DNA of 64,000 nucleotides from Gemmatimonas groenlandica. Its GTDB lineage: Bacteria > Gemmatimonadota > Gemmatimonadetes > Gemmatimonadales > Gemmatimonadaceae. How positions within the stretch are numbered: the first letter of the stretch is position 1; every line of letters starts with the position of its first letter. Shown piece by piece: positions 18,167 to 27,064 of this stretch. The position numbers and the translations under genes are program-made. The stretch lies in contig NZ_CP053085.1 of NCBI RefSeq assembly GCF_013004105.1, positions 2,170,001 through 2,234,000 of the forward strand. Reading direction: 5' to 3'. The notes under the pieces are model-generated. The model worked only from the letters and a program-made list of their open reading frames with translations. It was not told the origin of the DNA and made no database searches.

Positions 18167-20917
18167 ATGACATTTCGAATGGCCCTCACCCTCTGGCTAC
18201 TCGCCACAGGGAGCCCGCTGGCTGCGCAATCGCCATTGCCATCGCGAGCAGTCATACCGAGCACGCCAAGCGCATTCGTTGCACTCGACAGTGGCAGCAC
18301 GGCCCGTGGTGCTCTAATCACGCCGGTCACCGTAAACGTGCAGGATCGTCCGCTCGCACAGGTACTCGATGACATCACACGGCAAGCCCGGGTGTCGTAT
18401 GTCGCTGACCGTGCGCTGCCGGGCCTTGATCGCCGCGTGACGCTCGCGGTGACACAATTGTCCGCTCGCGAGGCACTCTTACACGTGGTGGCGGGTTCAC
18501 CGCTGCAGATCCTGGTTGGACCGACCGGTCAGCTTGTGCTGGCGCGCCGCACAAAGCCCTCGACGGCGCCAGACACTCCGGCACGTCGTGAAACACTGCG
18601 GCTATCGGGATTCATCCGCAGCGTGAGCTCCAACGAAGTCATACGCCACGCGGTCCTGCTGGTCGATGATGAAGCGACACGGCGAGAGAGTAATGAAGAG
18701 GGGTTCTATGTCCTGCTCCTCGAAGGTGGACTGCATCGTGTGCGGGTACGCGCCATCGGGTTTGCCCCGATGGACACGACGATCAATTTGATCAGCGCCA
18801 CCACGACCGATCTCGTGCTACGACCGCGTACGGTGGTGCTTTCCGCCATGCGCGTGCAAGCCACCAAAGCCGAGCGTGGCGATCTCGATTCCAGGCTCCC
18901 GGATATGAGCGTGACGCGGCTCGATCTGGCGATCGCGAAGCGCATACCTCCATTGCTGGGAGAAGTCGATCCCCTGCGCACCCTCACGCTACTGCCTGGA
19001 GTCGCCACCACCAGCGACGCGTCCACCGCGTTCAGTGTGCGCGGCGGCAGCGTCGACCAGAATCTCATCCTGCTGGACGAATCCACGATCTACAATCCGT
19101 CGCACATCCTTGGCTTTCTGTCCACCTTCAATGCCGATGCCGTCGACGATGTGACGCTGTACAAGGGCGCTATTCCTGCGAAGTATGGTGGCCGCCTGTC
19201 GAGTGTGGTGGACGTGAGACAGCGCGAAGGCAACGCACGGGAGTTCGCGGGCAACGCTTCGATTGGACTGCTCGCGAGCCGCGCCATCGTTGAAGGACCG
19301 CTCCCTTTCCACCGTGGCAGTTACATGGTGGCGGGCCGAAGGTCCTATGCAGATGCGTTTCTCCGCCTCGCCAACGACTCGACTATCAAAGATAACGCCG
19401 CCTACTTCTACGACGTGAATGCCAAGGTCAATATACGAATTGGTATGACCGGCTCCGTCATGCTGTCGACATACACGGGACGGGACAAGTTCACTCAGCC
19501 AAGCGAGAGCTTTGCGGTGGGGTGGGGGAACCGGTCTACGACGCTGCGCTGGAATCAGGCCTTCGGTCGACTTTTTTCGAAGATCGCCAGCACCAGAAGC
19601 GACTACGATTACCGTCTCGAATTCCGGCTTGCCCCCAGTGACTCGGCCCGATGGATCGCCGGTATTCATAGCAGCAATCTCAAGATTGACGAGACGCTCC
19701 GCCTCACGGATCACCAGACCCTCGAGTTCGGCGGTGAGATCATCGACCACGTGTTCCGACCGGGGGATGTGACACCGCGTGGCGACACCACGTTGATTCG
19801 GCGGCGCACGATCGAGCCGCGCTACGCGCTTGCCAGCGCGCTGTACCTCGGCCATGAGATCGAACACGGCACGCGCATCGGTATTCGGTACGGTGTGCGC
19901 TATGCCGCGTTCAGTCGTAACGGACCCATGACGCGCTATCGCTATACGAATAATGCGCCTGTGACCTACAACGGCGCACTCGGGCGCTACGAACCGGGGA
20001 CGTTGCTGGACAGCGTACGCATTACCGGTAGCCGCTCCCAATTTCGATACGACGGCTTTGAGCCGCGTGCCTCGATACGATTCACGCTCACCGAGGGCAG
20101 CAGTCTGAAGGCGAGCTACGCGCGTACGCAGCAGTTCCTCCAGCTGGTGTCGAACACGAACTCTCCGACACCGCTCGATGTGTGGGAGCCGGCCGGCGAG
20201 TTCATTCAACCGCAACAGGGGAATCAGTACGCGCTCGGCTACAGCAGCCGACGCGGCGCGTACGAGTTCACGGCTGAGACGTACTACAAAACGGCAGCGC
20301 ACGTCGTCGACTACATCGACGGTGCGGATGTCGTCTTGAACCCGCGACTCGAGACGCTGTTGGTGCAGGGTGAAGGGCGCGCGTACGGACTCGAGCTCTT
20401 TCTTCGGCGAAGCAGCGGTCGCGTGAGCGGCTGGGCCAGTTACACGCTCGCGCGCGCCGAGCAGCGCTTTCCCGTGCCACCGCGCGCCGGCGCCACGAGC
20501 GGCGGCGGTGTGAACGGTGGCGAGTGGTACGTCTCACCATTCGACAAGACCCACAATCTTTCGCTGGTCGGTGTGTATGCATGGAGGCCGAAGTGGACCG
20601 TGGGGTCGACCTTCATCTTCGCGACTGGACTTCCCACGACCCTACCGCAATCGCGGTATGTGATCGACGGCTTCCTGATTGCCGAGTATGGGTCTCGCAA
20701 CGGCGAGCGCCTACCGAATTACCATCGCCTGGACGTGAGCCTCACACGATCGCTGCGCCGCGGCGAGCTGCAGTTTGGCCTACTCAACGTGTACAACCGA
20801 TTCAATGCGCAGTCGTTGCGCGTGCGCCAGCAGGAGAAGAATGCCATGGTGGCCGAAGCGGTGCAGACATCGATCTTCGGCATCGTGCCGAGCATCAATT
20901 ACGTCTTCAAATTCTGA
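18167..20917 (+). CDS. TonB-dependent transducer receptor with STN domain
   Basis: A 916-residue outer-membrane receptor. Signal peptide about 1-21; STN/secretin-like signalling domain about 53-126 (NVQDRPLAQVLDDITRQA, VTQLSAREALLHVVAGSPL); carboxypeptidase-regulatory-like domain about 143-225; plug about 255-370 (LPGVATTSDASTAFSVRGGS, DQNLILLDESTIYNPSH, YGGRLSSVVDV); then the beta-barrel ending in the aromatic NYVFKF. The STN domain identifies it as a transducer that signals to the FecR protein upstream. The layout matches FecA-like surface signalling, although the regulatory and plug sequences look more like Bacteroidetes receptors. Ligand unknown: iron chelate, peptide and glycan are all possible. 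Confidence 0.94.
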   Translation: MTFRMALTLWLLATGSPLAAQSPLPSRAVIPSTPSAFVALDSGSTARGALITPVTVNVQDRPLAQVLDDITRQARVSYVADRALPGLDRRVTLAVTQLSAREALLHVVAGSPLQILVGPTGQLVLARRTKPSTAPDTPARRETLRLSGFIRSVSSNEVIRHAVLLVDDEATRRESNEEGFYVLLLEGGLHRVRVRAIGFAPMDTTINLISATTTDLVLRPRTVVLSAMRVQATKAERGDLDSRLPDMSVTRLDLAIAKRIPPLLGEVDPLRTLTLLPGVATTSDASTAFSVRGGSVDQNLILLDESTIYNPSHILGFLSTFNADAVDDVTLYKGAIPAKYGGRLSSVVDVRQREGNAREFAGNASIGLLASRAIVEGPLPFHRGSYMVAGRRSYADAFLRLANDSTIKDNAAYFYDVNAKVNIRIGMTGSVMLSTYTGRDKFTQPSESFAVGWGNRSTTLRWNQAFGRLFSKIASTRSDYDYRLEFRLAPSDSARWIAGIHSSNLKIDETLRLTDHQTLEFGGEIIDHVFRPGDVTPRGDTTLIRRRTIEPRYALASALYLGHEIEHGTRIGIRYGVRYAAFSRNGPMTRYRYTNNAPVTYNGALGRYEPGTLLDSVRITGSRSQFRYDGFEPRASIRFTLTEGSSLKASYARTQQFLQLVSNTNSPTPLDVWEPAGEFIQPQQGNQYALGYSSRRGAYEFTAETYYKTAAHVVDYIDGADVVLNPRLETLLVQGEGRAYGLELFLRRSSGRVSGWASYTLARAEQRFPVPPRAGATSGGGVNGGEWYVSPFDKTHNLSLVGVYAWRPKWTVGSTFIFATGLPTTLPQSRYVIDGFLIAEYGSRNGERLPNYHRLDVSLTRSLRRGELQFGLLNVYNRFNAQSLRVRQQEKNAMVAEAVQTSIFGIVPSINYVFKF

Positions 20918-20919
20918 TT

Positions 20920-21804
20920 ATGCCTGTCAACTCAACGCTGCGTGCGATGCGTGGGCTCTCCAGCGTACTCGTGCTCGCCACCCTAGGCGCCTGTGAGAAG
21001 GTCGTAGAGCTCGATGTGGCCGATGGTCCGGTTCGCCTCGTGGTGGAGGGGCGACTCGAGTCTCCTCTCGAACCCGCGAGCGTCACCCTGCTCGGCCGTC
21101 AATCGCTGCGCCTGACTACGACCTCGCCGTACTTCAGTAACAGCCCGCAGCCGCCCGCGCGTGGAGCGGTCGTGACGGTCCGCGATGATCTTGGTCGCGT
21201 GGTCGCGTTTCCGGAGTCGAGCACGCCAGGAACGTATCGAACCGACAGTCTGGTGGCGCGCGCTGGCCGCACGTACACATTGCGCATCGAGTGGCAAGGC
21301 GACCGTTACGAGGCCGTAGAGAGCTTGAGCAGTGTCGCGCCGATCGACTCGCTGTATTTCATGCCGCGCCCAAAGAAGGATCCGGCCATCGACGGGCTGC
21401 GCGCCACGATCGATTTGCGCGACCCGCCGGTCACGCGCAACTACTACTTATGGGATCAGTATGTGGACGGCGAGCGCCTCGTCTCCCCAGACACCGTGAT
21501 TCGCTATCGCGTGGTGACCAATGACGAATTCTATGAGGGACGACGCGTTCGAGCCTATCAGCCCTTCGATGGACGCGCGGTACGACGCCGGCAGGAGGTG
21601 CTCGTTCGACAGTACTCCATCTCCGAGGCGGTGTGGCGCTACTACGACGCGCTCAACCGTCAGGTGGACGGCGATGGGTCCCCGTTCGGCGTGCCGCCGT
21701 CGAGTGTGCGTGGGAACGTCGCCAATCTCACGTCACCGTCGAAGCCGGCGTTGGGATACTTCGTCGCGAGCGAGGTGTCGGAGCGACGTGCACGCGTGCC
21801 CTGA
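20920..21804 (+). CDS. DUF4249 family outer-membrane lipoprotein
   Basis: A 294-residue predicted lipoprotein with lipobox LGAC (C25), starting at the ATG 20920, two bases after the receptor stop. The sequence CEKVVELD followed by LVVEGRLESPLEPASVTLLG, then GAVVTVRDDLGRVVAF and GRTYTLRIEWQGDRYEAVE, is characteristic of DUF4249. Such proteins are encoded next to TonB receptors, mainly in Bacteroidetes, and probably cap the receptor or bind substrate, by analogy with SusD. It is the last gene of the sigma/anti-sigma/receptor unit. The frame stays open further upstream, but that extension overlaps the receptor gene in another frame and is not used. Confidence 0.88.
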   Translation: MPVNSTLRAMRGLSSVLVLATLGACEKVVELDVADGPVRLVVEGRLESPLEPASVTLLGRQSLRLTTTSPYFSNSPQPPARGAVVTVRDDLGRVVAFPESSTPGTYRTDSLVARAGRTYTLRIEWQGDRYEAVESLSSVAPIDSLYFMPRPKKDPAIDGLRATIDLRDPPVTRNYYLWDQYVDGERLVSPDTVIRYRVVTNDEFYEGRRVRAYQPFDGRAVRRRQEVLVRQYSISEAVWRYYDALNRQVDGDGSPFGVPPSSVRGNVANLTSPSKPALGYFVASEVSERRARVP

Positions 21805-22023
21805 GCGATCACAGTGCCAGTGTCGGAGTTGCCCCCCAACGCCCACAAGCCCGCACGGACCTGCTCGACGGCCAACAACCCGCCCTATACCGAGCCGGCG
21901 CACGCCGGCCAGCCGCGGGCGATCGGTGTTCGTTGGGCAACTGCTGTCAATTCTGAAACGTTTCGTAGGCGCTCGCGCGGACGATTCGCGCCTGCAGCCG
22001 ACCGGCCAAGGGAAGATCTCGCG
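21805..22023. terminator. Convergent intergenic region with GCCGGC hairpin
   Basis: The 219-base gap lies between two convergent genes. It holds a perfect hairpin GCCGGC-GCAC-GCCGGC at 21894-21909 without a T run, which could slow or stop transcription from either side. No gene-like frame was seen. Confidence 0.4.
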
Positions 22024-23703
22024 TTACGGCGCCCACTCCACCTGCGGCGACGCATAAAAGTTGATCCCCAGCAGCCGCCACCGCGCGGCGTGCGTGGCGA
22101 TTCGCGTGCGAAACCCCTCCCAGCTGCGCGCCGCTTGCGCACTCCACGCCACCTCGGCCAGCGCCGGCAGGCGCGGCACCAATAGGTACTGTGCGCTGTT
22201 CAGATTCCTGACGGTTTCGCTCCACAACGGCGCTTCCACGCCGAGTATGGCCTGCTCACTGAGACCGGCCGAGTATGTGGCCGGATCCCAGTCGTACGCA
22301 GTGCGCAGCTCGATATACCCCGCCCAGCGTAGCCCCACTTCGGTGGCGGGCGTGTACTTCATGTCGAGATACGTGCGCGGTCCCGGTGACATGATGAGCT
22401 GGTTGCCCTGTTTGACCGCCAGCAGCGCGGTATCGCTACGCCACAACTGTGCAATGCTACCTTGGCGCAGGGTCGCCTTCCCCACTTCCTCCCACCCCAC
22501 CATCGTCTTGCCGTGCTTGTGCACGATGGCCTGGACACGTTCCACGAAGCGGGCGTACTGCGTGTGGTTCAGCACCTCCACTTCGTCGCCGCCGATGTGG
22601 AAGTACGGCCCCGGTGTTATGGAAGCGATCTCGCGCACCACATCGTTCACGAAGCGCCACGTGAGCGCCTTATCTGGGCACAGGGCGCTCCACCCCACCC
22701 GGATGCCGGTGTATACACCAGCTGACTGCGTACCCTCGCCATAAATATTCGGCGTGGGGCGACTGCATCCCAGCTGCGGATAGGCCGCGATAGCCGCATT
22801 GCTGTGCCCGGGCATATCGATTTCGGGTACGACCATGATGTGCCGTGCCGCCGCATAGCGCACAATCTCCGCGTAGTCGGCCTTGGTGTAGAAGCCGCCA
22901 GACGCGCCGCCCACTTCGCTGCTCCCACCCACCTGCGTCAACTTAGGCCAGCTCGCGATGGCGATACGCCACCCCTGATCGTCGGCGAGGTGCAGGTGCA
23001 AGCGATTGAATTTGTACAGCGCCATGAGGTCGATGTGCTGCTTCACTTCGTCCACCGTGAAGAAGTGCCGGGCGACGTCGAGCATCGAGCCGCGCCACGC
23101 GAAGCGCGGACTGTCGACGATCCGACCAGGCGGCACCGATACGGTGGGTGCGAGCCGCAGGGCACTCTGTTCCGCCTCAATGCCCCACGGCAGCAGTTGG
23201 CGCAGGGTCGCCACCCCGAAGAACACGCCAGCCGGCGTACGGGCCACGAGGCGGATGGTGTCCGCAGCGATGTCGAGCGTGTAGCCCTCGTCGCGTGCCG
23301 TCGGCGCGGTACCGACGGACGCGACGGCGCTCGTGTCTACGCGCAACAGCACAACATTCCCCGCACTCGGGGAGCCTCGCTTGAAACCCGACACCGGAAG
23401 CCGCAGCGCCGTCGACTTGCGCAGGATGCGCGCGAGGTACTCGCCGGTTCGGGTCAGTTCAGCGGGGCCGTCAGTGACCAGCTTCGTGTTCGCGGAGAAC
23501 ACGAACGGTTCACCGGCCGCCACGGTGACGTTGGCCGGCACCGGCACCACGCGGTGCGCGTCGAGTGTGGCGAGCGGCGGCGACGGCACCGGCTGCGATA
23601 CAGCTGGCGATTGTGCCGGCGCCTGCGCGGAAAGCGGTGCCGCAGTGGCGGCCAGAAGCAGCACGATAGCCGGCGCGACTATACCACGTCGTAAGTTGGA
23701 CAT
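22024..23703 (-). CDS. Secreted beta-N-acetylhexosaminidase, GH20 (second copy)
   Basis: A 559-residue exported GH20 enzyme, again expected to remove terminal HexNAc residues from oligosaccharides outside the cytoplasm. Signal peptide about 1-27 (ending LSAQ); a Pro/Ala linker; GH20b domain about 50-190; catalytic barrel about 198-540. Family motifs are intact: WRGSMLDVARHFF, NRLHLHLADDQGWRIAI, VPEIDMPGHSNA and the catalytic pair D373-E374 in FHIGGDEVE. It is a distant paralog of the enzyme at 201-1835 and carries the longer GEGTQSAG insertion typical of some chitobiase-like members. It stands alone, divergent from the sigma-54 regulator. Confidence 0.95.
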   Translation of the reverse strand: MSNLRRGIVAPAIVLLLAATAAPLSAQAPAQSPAVSQPVPSPPLATLDAHRVVPVPANVTVAAGEPFVFSANTKLVTDGPAELTRTGEYLARILRKSTALRLPVSGFKRGSPSAGNVVLLRVDTSAVASVGTAPTARDEGYTLDIAADTIRLVARTPAGVFFGVATLRQLLPWGIEAEQSALRLAPTVSVPPGRIVDSPRFAWRGSMLDVARHFFTVDEVKQHIDLMALYKFNRLHLHLADDQGWRIAIASWPKLTQVGGSSEVGGASGGFYTKADYAEIVRYAAARHIMVVPEIDMPGHSNAAIAAYPQLGCSRPTPNIYGEGTQSAGVYTGIRVGWSALCPDKALTWRFVNDVVREIASITPGPYFHIGGDEVEVLNHTQYARFVERVQAIVHKHGKTMVGWEEVGKATLRQGSIAQLWRSDTALLAVKQGNQLIMSPGPRTYLDMKYTPATEVGLRWAGYIELRTAYDWDPATYSAGLSEQAILGVEAPLWSETVRNLNSAQYLLVPRLPALAEVAWSAQAARSWEGFRTRIATHAARWRLLGINFYASPQVEWAP

Positions 23704-24110
23704 GGCGAAAATGTACCGCCTCGCAACATGACGCGCTTCGCGCCGCCATCACCTCACCGACGCCGCACGCTGCCCTCATCACGCGCGTGCGGGACATGAA
23801 AAACGAATAAGTGGGGCGACGCTGAGACTTCACGGCGTCACAAGTGATGCCGCTCACATTGTATCGTGTGGTACGATGGAGCTTCTCGATGCACATCGTC
23901 ACGAGCATGCCACGCATTTGTATCTCGCGCATGACTCGGGTGTCGACGCGGGCGTAATGCGGCAGCGTTGCGAGCCCGACCGCAACGCACGGCCGACACT
24001 GCTTGCCGTCGCCACGCGCTCCGCAGATAATAGCGGTGCTGCAACGGGCCGGCTGTCGTGCCACCGCTGCGTGTCGCTTGACCGGAGTCATCGTGATCGG
24101 AGTGATGGAA
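23704..24110. other. 407-base gap without a supported gene
   Basis: This region separates the divergent GH20 and sigma-54 activator genes and must hold both promoters. Short frames exist (for example 23876-24142) but have no codon pattern or homology that I recognise. A near-perfect -24 element TGGCACG is present on the minus strand around 24050, but its -12 partner is wrong (CCGGC), so I do not call a promoter. Just before the activator start, GGAG at 24099-24102 is a good ribosome-binding site. Confidence 0.5.
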
Positions 24111-25514
24111 ATGAGACCATTCACGTGTGCGATTTATTATGAGCTTGGTGATACCGCTTCGCCGCGACACCTTCACGCGCATCAGGCATTGTGCAATGCC
24201 GGCATCGACATGCTACCGCCGCGTGCCGATACGGCCTCCACGTCTGTCCGCCTGCTTGGCTTCGATGAAGTAAATGACGAAGTGCTCTCGCGCCTCTCGC
24301 GTCTTGCCGCACCGGGCACGTGGCGAGTACTCGCGATCGCCTTCGCGCCGTTTGCCCATCCTCGCACGGCGTGGCAGTTGCTGGAACATGGCGCCGCCGA
24401 TGTGGTGGTGTGGCGCAACGACAGCGACGGCGCGCGGGAGGTCGCGGCGCGTCTCGCCCGCTGGACCGACGTCGATGCCATCGTGACGTCGGACGTGGTG
24501 AAGCGCAATCTCGTGGGACGCAGCCCCGCATGGCTCCGCACCATCCGCGAAGTCGCCGAGATCGCGGCCTACACCGATGTGCCACTACTGCTCGGCGGAG
24601 AAACGGGCACGGGGAAGGAGCTCATCGCGCGCCTCGTACACACGCTCGACCGCCGCCCCACCAAGCGCGACCTGGTGCTGGTGGACTGCACGACGCTCAT
24701 GCCCGAGTTGTCGGGGAGCGAGCTGTTCGGCCACGAGCGCGGCGCCTTTACCGGTGCAGTCGCATCGCGCGACGGGGCGTGCGCGCTGGCCAACGGCGGC
24801 ACGCTCTTCCTCGATGAAATCGGCGAATTGCCGCTGGCTCTGCAGGCCGAACTGTTGCGCGTCGTGCAGGAAGGCACCTACAAGCGGGTCGGATCGAACA
24901 GCTGGCAGCAGGTGAAGTTCCGCCTTGTGTGCGCTACGCATCGCGACCTCACAGCCGAGGTGCAGCGCGGCACCTTCCGCCGTGACCTGTTCTATCGCAT
25001 CGCTGGCATCACCTGCACGCTTCCCACGCTCGCGGAACGCACGGACGACATCATCCCGCTGGCGGAGCACTTCATCCGGCAGGTGCGCCCCGACCTCGAC
25101 ACCGACCGCGTGGAGATGGACGATGCGGTGCGCGACTATCTGGTGGGCCGCGCATATCCCGGGAATGTGCGCGATCTGCGGCAGCTCGTGACCCGCATGA
25201 TCGCTCGCCACCCGGGGGCGGGCCATCTTTCCGTGGGTGACATTCCCATCGACGAGCGTCCGGTGGCGAGTGACACCGTGGGTGACTGGCGCGGCGATGC
25301 GTTCGCGCGTGGCATCCGGCTCGCGCTCGCCGCAGGCGCGAGTCTGCGCGAGATCAGCAGTGAGGCAAGTAGTATGGCGATTCGTATTGCCATGGACGAA
25401 TCGGCATCCCTTCGCAGTGCAGCGCGCCGACTCGGCGTCTCAGCGCGTGCGCTTCAGCTCCGGCGCGCGAGTGAGCAAACGAGTACTCCCCCGAGCATGC
25501 GTCCGCGCCGCTGA
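24111..25514 (+). CDS. Sigma-54-dependent transcriptional activator
   Basis: A 467-residue enhancer-binding protein. Residues 1-130 look like a degenerate receiver domain (RVLAIAFAPF, WQLLEHGAADVVVWRND) without a clear phosphoacceptor pocket. The AAA+ domain follows: Walker A GGETGTGKE, the sigma-54 contact loop GAFTGA, Walker B GGTLFLDEIGELP, and R-finger region FRRDLFYRI. The C terminus has a Fis-type helix-turn-helix (ASLRSAARRLGVSARALQLRR). The ATG at 24111 has GGAG eight bases upstream; ATG 24105 and a longer frame to 24003 are weaker. It converges on, and overlaps by 75 bases, the last gene of an operon whose first gene has a -24/-12 promoter, which makes it the likely activator of that operon. 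Confidence 0.93.
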   Translation: MRPFTCAIYYELGDTASPRHLHAHQALCNAGIDMLPPRADTASTSVRLLGFDEVNDEVLSRLSRLAAPGTWRVLAIAFAPFAHPRTAWQLLEHGAADVVVWRNDSDGAREVAARLARWTDVDAIVTSDVVKRNLVGRSPAWLRTIREVAEIAAYTDVPLLLGGETGTGKELIARLVHTLDRRPTKRDLVLVDCTTLMPELSGSELFGHERGAFTGAVASRDGACALANGGTLFLDEIGELPLALQAELLRVVQEGTYKRVGSNSWQQVKFRLVCATHRDLTAEVQRGTFRRDLFYRIAGITCTLPTLAERTDDIIPLAEHFIRQVRPDLDTDRVEMDDAVRDYLVGRAYPGNVRDLRQLVTRMIARHPGAGHLSVGDIPIDERPVASDTVGDWRGDAFARGIRLALAAGASLREISSEASSMAIRIAMDESASLRSAARRLGVSARALQLRRASEQTSTPPSMRPRR

Positions 25515-26294
25515 ATCGTGGCCGATCGCGATGGTCTGCCGTCGTGCGCGGAGCAGCCGCAGCAGGTTGCCCCCCAGTACCAGCTGCTTATCCTGCGGTG
25601 AAAGCGGCAGGGCGAGCACCTTGGCGAGTTCTACCGCCGGATGCAACCATGGCCCGTCGCTCCCGAAGAGCACCTTATGTGCTCCGGCTTCACGAACGGC
25701 CTGCAGCAAGAGGTCGAAGCGCCGCACCCCCGAGGTATCGGTGTAGACATTCGTGTGCCGCGACAGAAAGCCGAGAAAGGCGACCTGGGCGCGCCAGTCG
25801 TCGGCGAACGATCCGAGATGCGGAATGATGAAGTTCACCGTGGGATACTCGGTGGCGAACAGTTCGATCTGTGCCACCTCGCCAGTGACATCGTAGAGCA
25901 CCGGCAGGCGCAGTTCGCGCGCCACGTCGCACACTTCGCGCGTGATGGGCGCATCGTGCCGGTGCACCTTGATGCCGCGGAAGCGCTCGCGCTCCACGAA
26001 GTGCCGCACCATGGGCAACACGCGTCCGCGGTCACGCGCTGGATGCACAAACACGAAACCCGTGAGTCGATCGGGCGCCTGACGCACGAGGTCGGCCACC
26101 TGCGCATTCGCCGCGGCGTAATCGCTGTTGAAGGCGGCGAAGATGACGGTGTGCACGATACCACAGGCCTTGGCCCGCGCCTGGTGTTCCACGATCGGCG
26201 CCGTCGTATCCCACGGACCGGTGAGGCCGTCGCCGGTGCCGGCGTGACAGTGGCAGTCGATGATGGGCCCCGAAACCTCCGTGAGCGGGCGCAT
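25440..26294 (-). CDS. Amidohydrolase-2 family metal hydrolase
   Basis: A 284-residue cytoplasmic TIM-barrel hydrolase of the Amidohydro_2 group. The first metal motif is IIDCHCHAG (H-x-H), a mid-barrel histidine sits in NFIIPHLGSF, and the final aspartate in VLFGSDGPWLHP. Related enzymes are decarboxylases or lactone/amide hydrolases. I use the ATG at 26294, whose A overlaps the previous TGA (TGATG); two GTG codons just upstream (26297, 26300) are alternatives. It is the last of six tightly spaced genes. Its 3' end overlaps the convergent sigma-54 activator by 75 bases. The basic tail after the barrel (RTHARGSTRLLTRAPELKRTR) lies in that overlap and may be a late extension. Confidence 0.85.
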   Translation of the reverse strand: MRPLTEVSGPIIDCHCHAGTGDGLTGPWDTTAPIVEHQARAKACGIVHTVIFAAFNSDYAAANAQVADLVRQAPDRLTGFVFVHPARDRGRVLPMVRHFVERERFRGIKVHRHDAPITREVCDVARELRLPVLYDVTGEVAQIELFATEYPTVNFIIPHLGSFADDWRAQVAFLGFLSRHTNVYTDTSGVRRFDLLLQAVREAGAHKVLFGSDGPWLHPAVELAKVLALPLSPQDKQLVLGGNLLRLLRARRQTIAIGHDSAARTHARGSTRLLTRAPELKRTR

Positions 26295-27064
26295 CACCAC
26301 TCTCGAAAACTCTTTCCGACTACCCCTTGGCGCGTGCGCATGCCGCCGCGTGGCCCCACCTGCGTGAGTGTCGCGCCTTTCTTGCCGACCGTGAACGGTT
26401 TGATCGACGAACGATTGGTGAGCTTCACCGGACTGGTGGTGATGAGCGCCGCTTCCACATCACGTCGCACGGATGCGCTTCCGGCCGACCGTGTCTCCGT
26501 GCCGGTCTTGTTGATGGTACCCACGCGTACCTTGTACGGCGACGGATCGATCGCCAACTGCGTTAGTGTCTCGAGCCGCCCGAGCCACCGGCGTTGCACG
26601 TTCGACGACTGCCCCACGTAGAGTGGCCGTCCAGCGCGCAGCACCATGTACACGCCGGGAGTACTCGGCAGCTGGCTCGCGTTGGCAAGAGGGATGGGCT
26701 GGCTCCACGCCACCTGGGCGTGAAACGTGCGCTGCACCTCCTCGAGCATTTCGTACAGTTCGTCGGAGGTTCGCGCGACGATCTCGTCCTGCGGATGCTC
26801 CTCGGCACCGTCCGGCGTAGGCGGAGGCGCATCATCGTACGCACCGTCAGGCGCGTCACGGCGCGCGCTGTCACCGCCGCCGTACACACACGGACAGGCG
26901 TTGTCGCCCCAGATGATATTCTGCACGTAGGTGCGACGCCGACGCTTCGGGCGGGGGGGACGAACCGGGCGAAAGCGCCCGCGTCGCGCACGGCCGAATT
27001 CGTCTTCGTGCTGCGGCGCGAGGCCGGTCGCGGCCAAATGCTGCGGAGTGAGAATCGTCGTCAC
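26294..27064 (-). CDS. GIY-YIG nuclease-like protein
   Basis: A 256-residue protein. The first 100 residues are low-complexity and basic, then acidic (PRPKRRRR near 38-44). The C-terminal half holds a GIY-YIG-type domain: GVY at 137-139, YVG at 149-151, the following R158 in NVQRRW, and a downstream glutamate E204 in RDVEAALI, the four expected active-site positions. Domain length is close to the UvrC/endonuclease-type core. It starts with GTG at 27064, overlapping the previous stop by four bases (GTGA). A nuclease next to PLP and protease-like genes is unusual; the domain may act on DNA or serve another role. The activity is inferred from motifs only. Confidence 0.8.
   Translation of the reverse strand: MTTILTPQHLAATGLAPQHEDEFGRARRGRFRPVRPPRPKRRRRTYVQNIIWGDNACPCVYGGGDSARRDAPDGAYDDAPPPTPDGAEEHPQDEIVARTSDELYEMLEEVQRTFHAQVAWSQPIPLANASQLPSTPGVYMVLRAGRPLYVGQSSNVQRRWLGRLETLTQLAIDPSPYKVRVGTINKTGTETRSAGSASVRRDVEAALITTSPVKLTNRSSIKPFTVGKKGATLTQVGPRGGMRTRQGVVGKSFREW

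Noticed and set aside
24046-24066. Possible sigma-54 promoter facing the GH20 gene
   Set aside because: The -24 part TGGCACG is perfect, but the -12 position reads CCGGC and lacks the required GC; the GH20 start is also about 340 bases away.
23876-24142. Small 88-residue frame before the sigma-54 activator
   Set aside because: It overlaps the activator start in another frame, has no ribosome-binding site and no known pattern.
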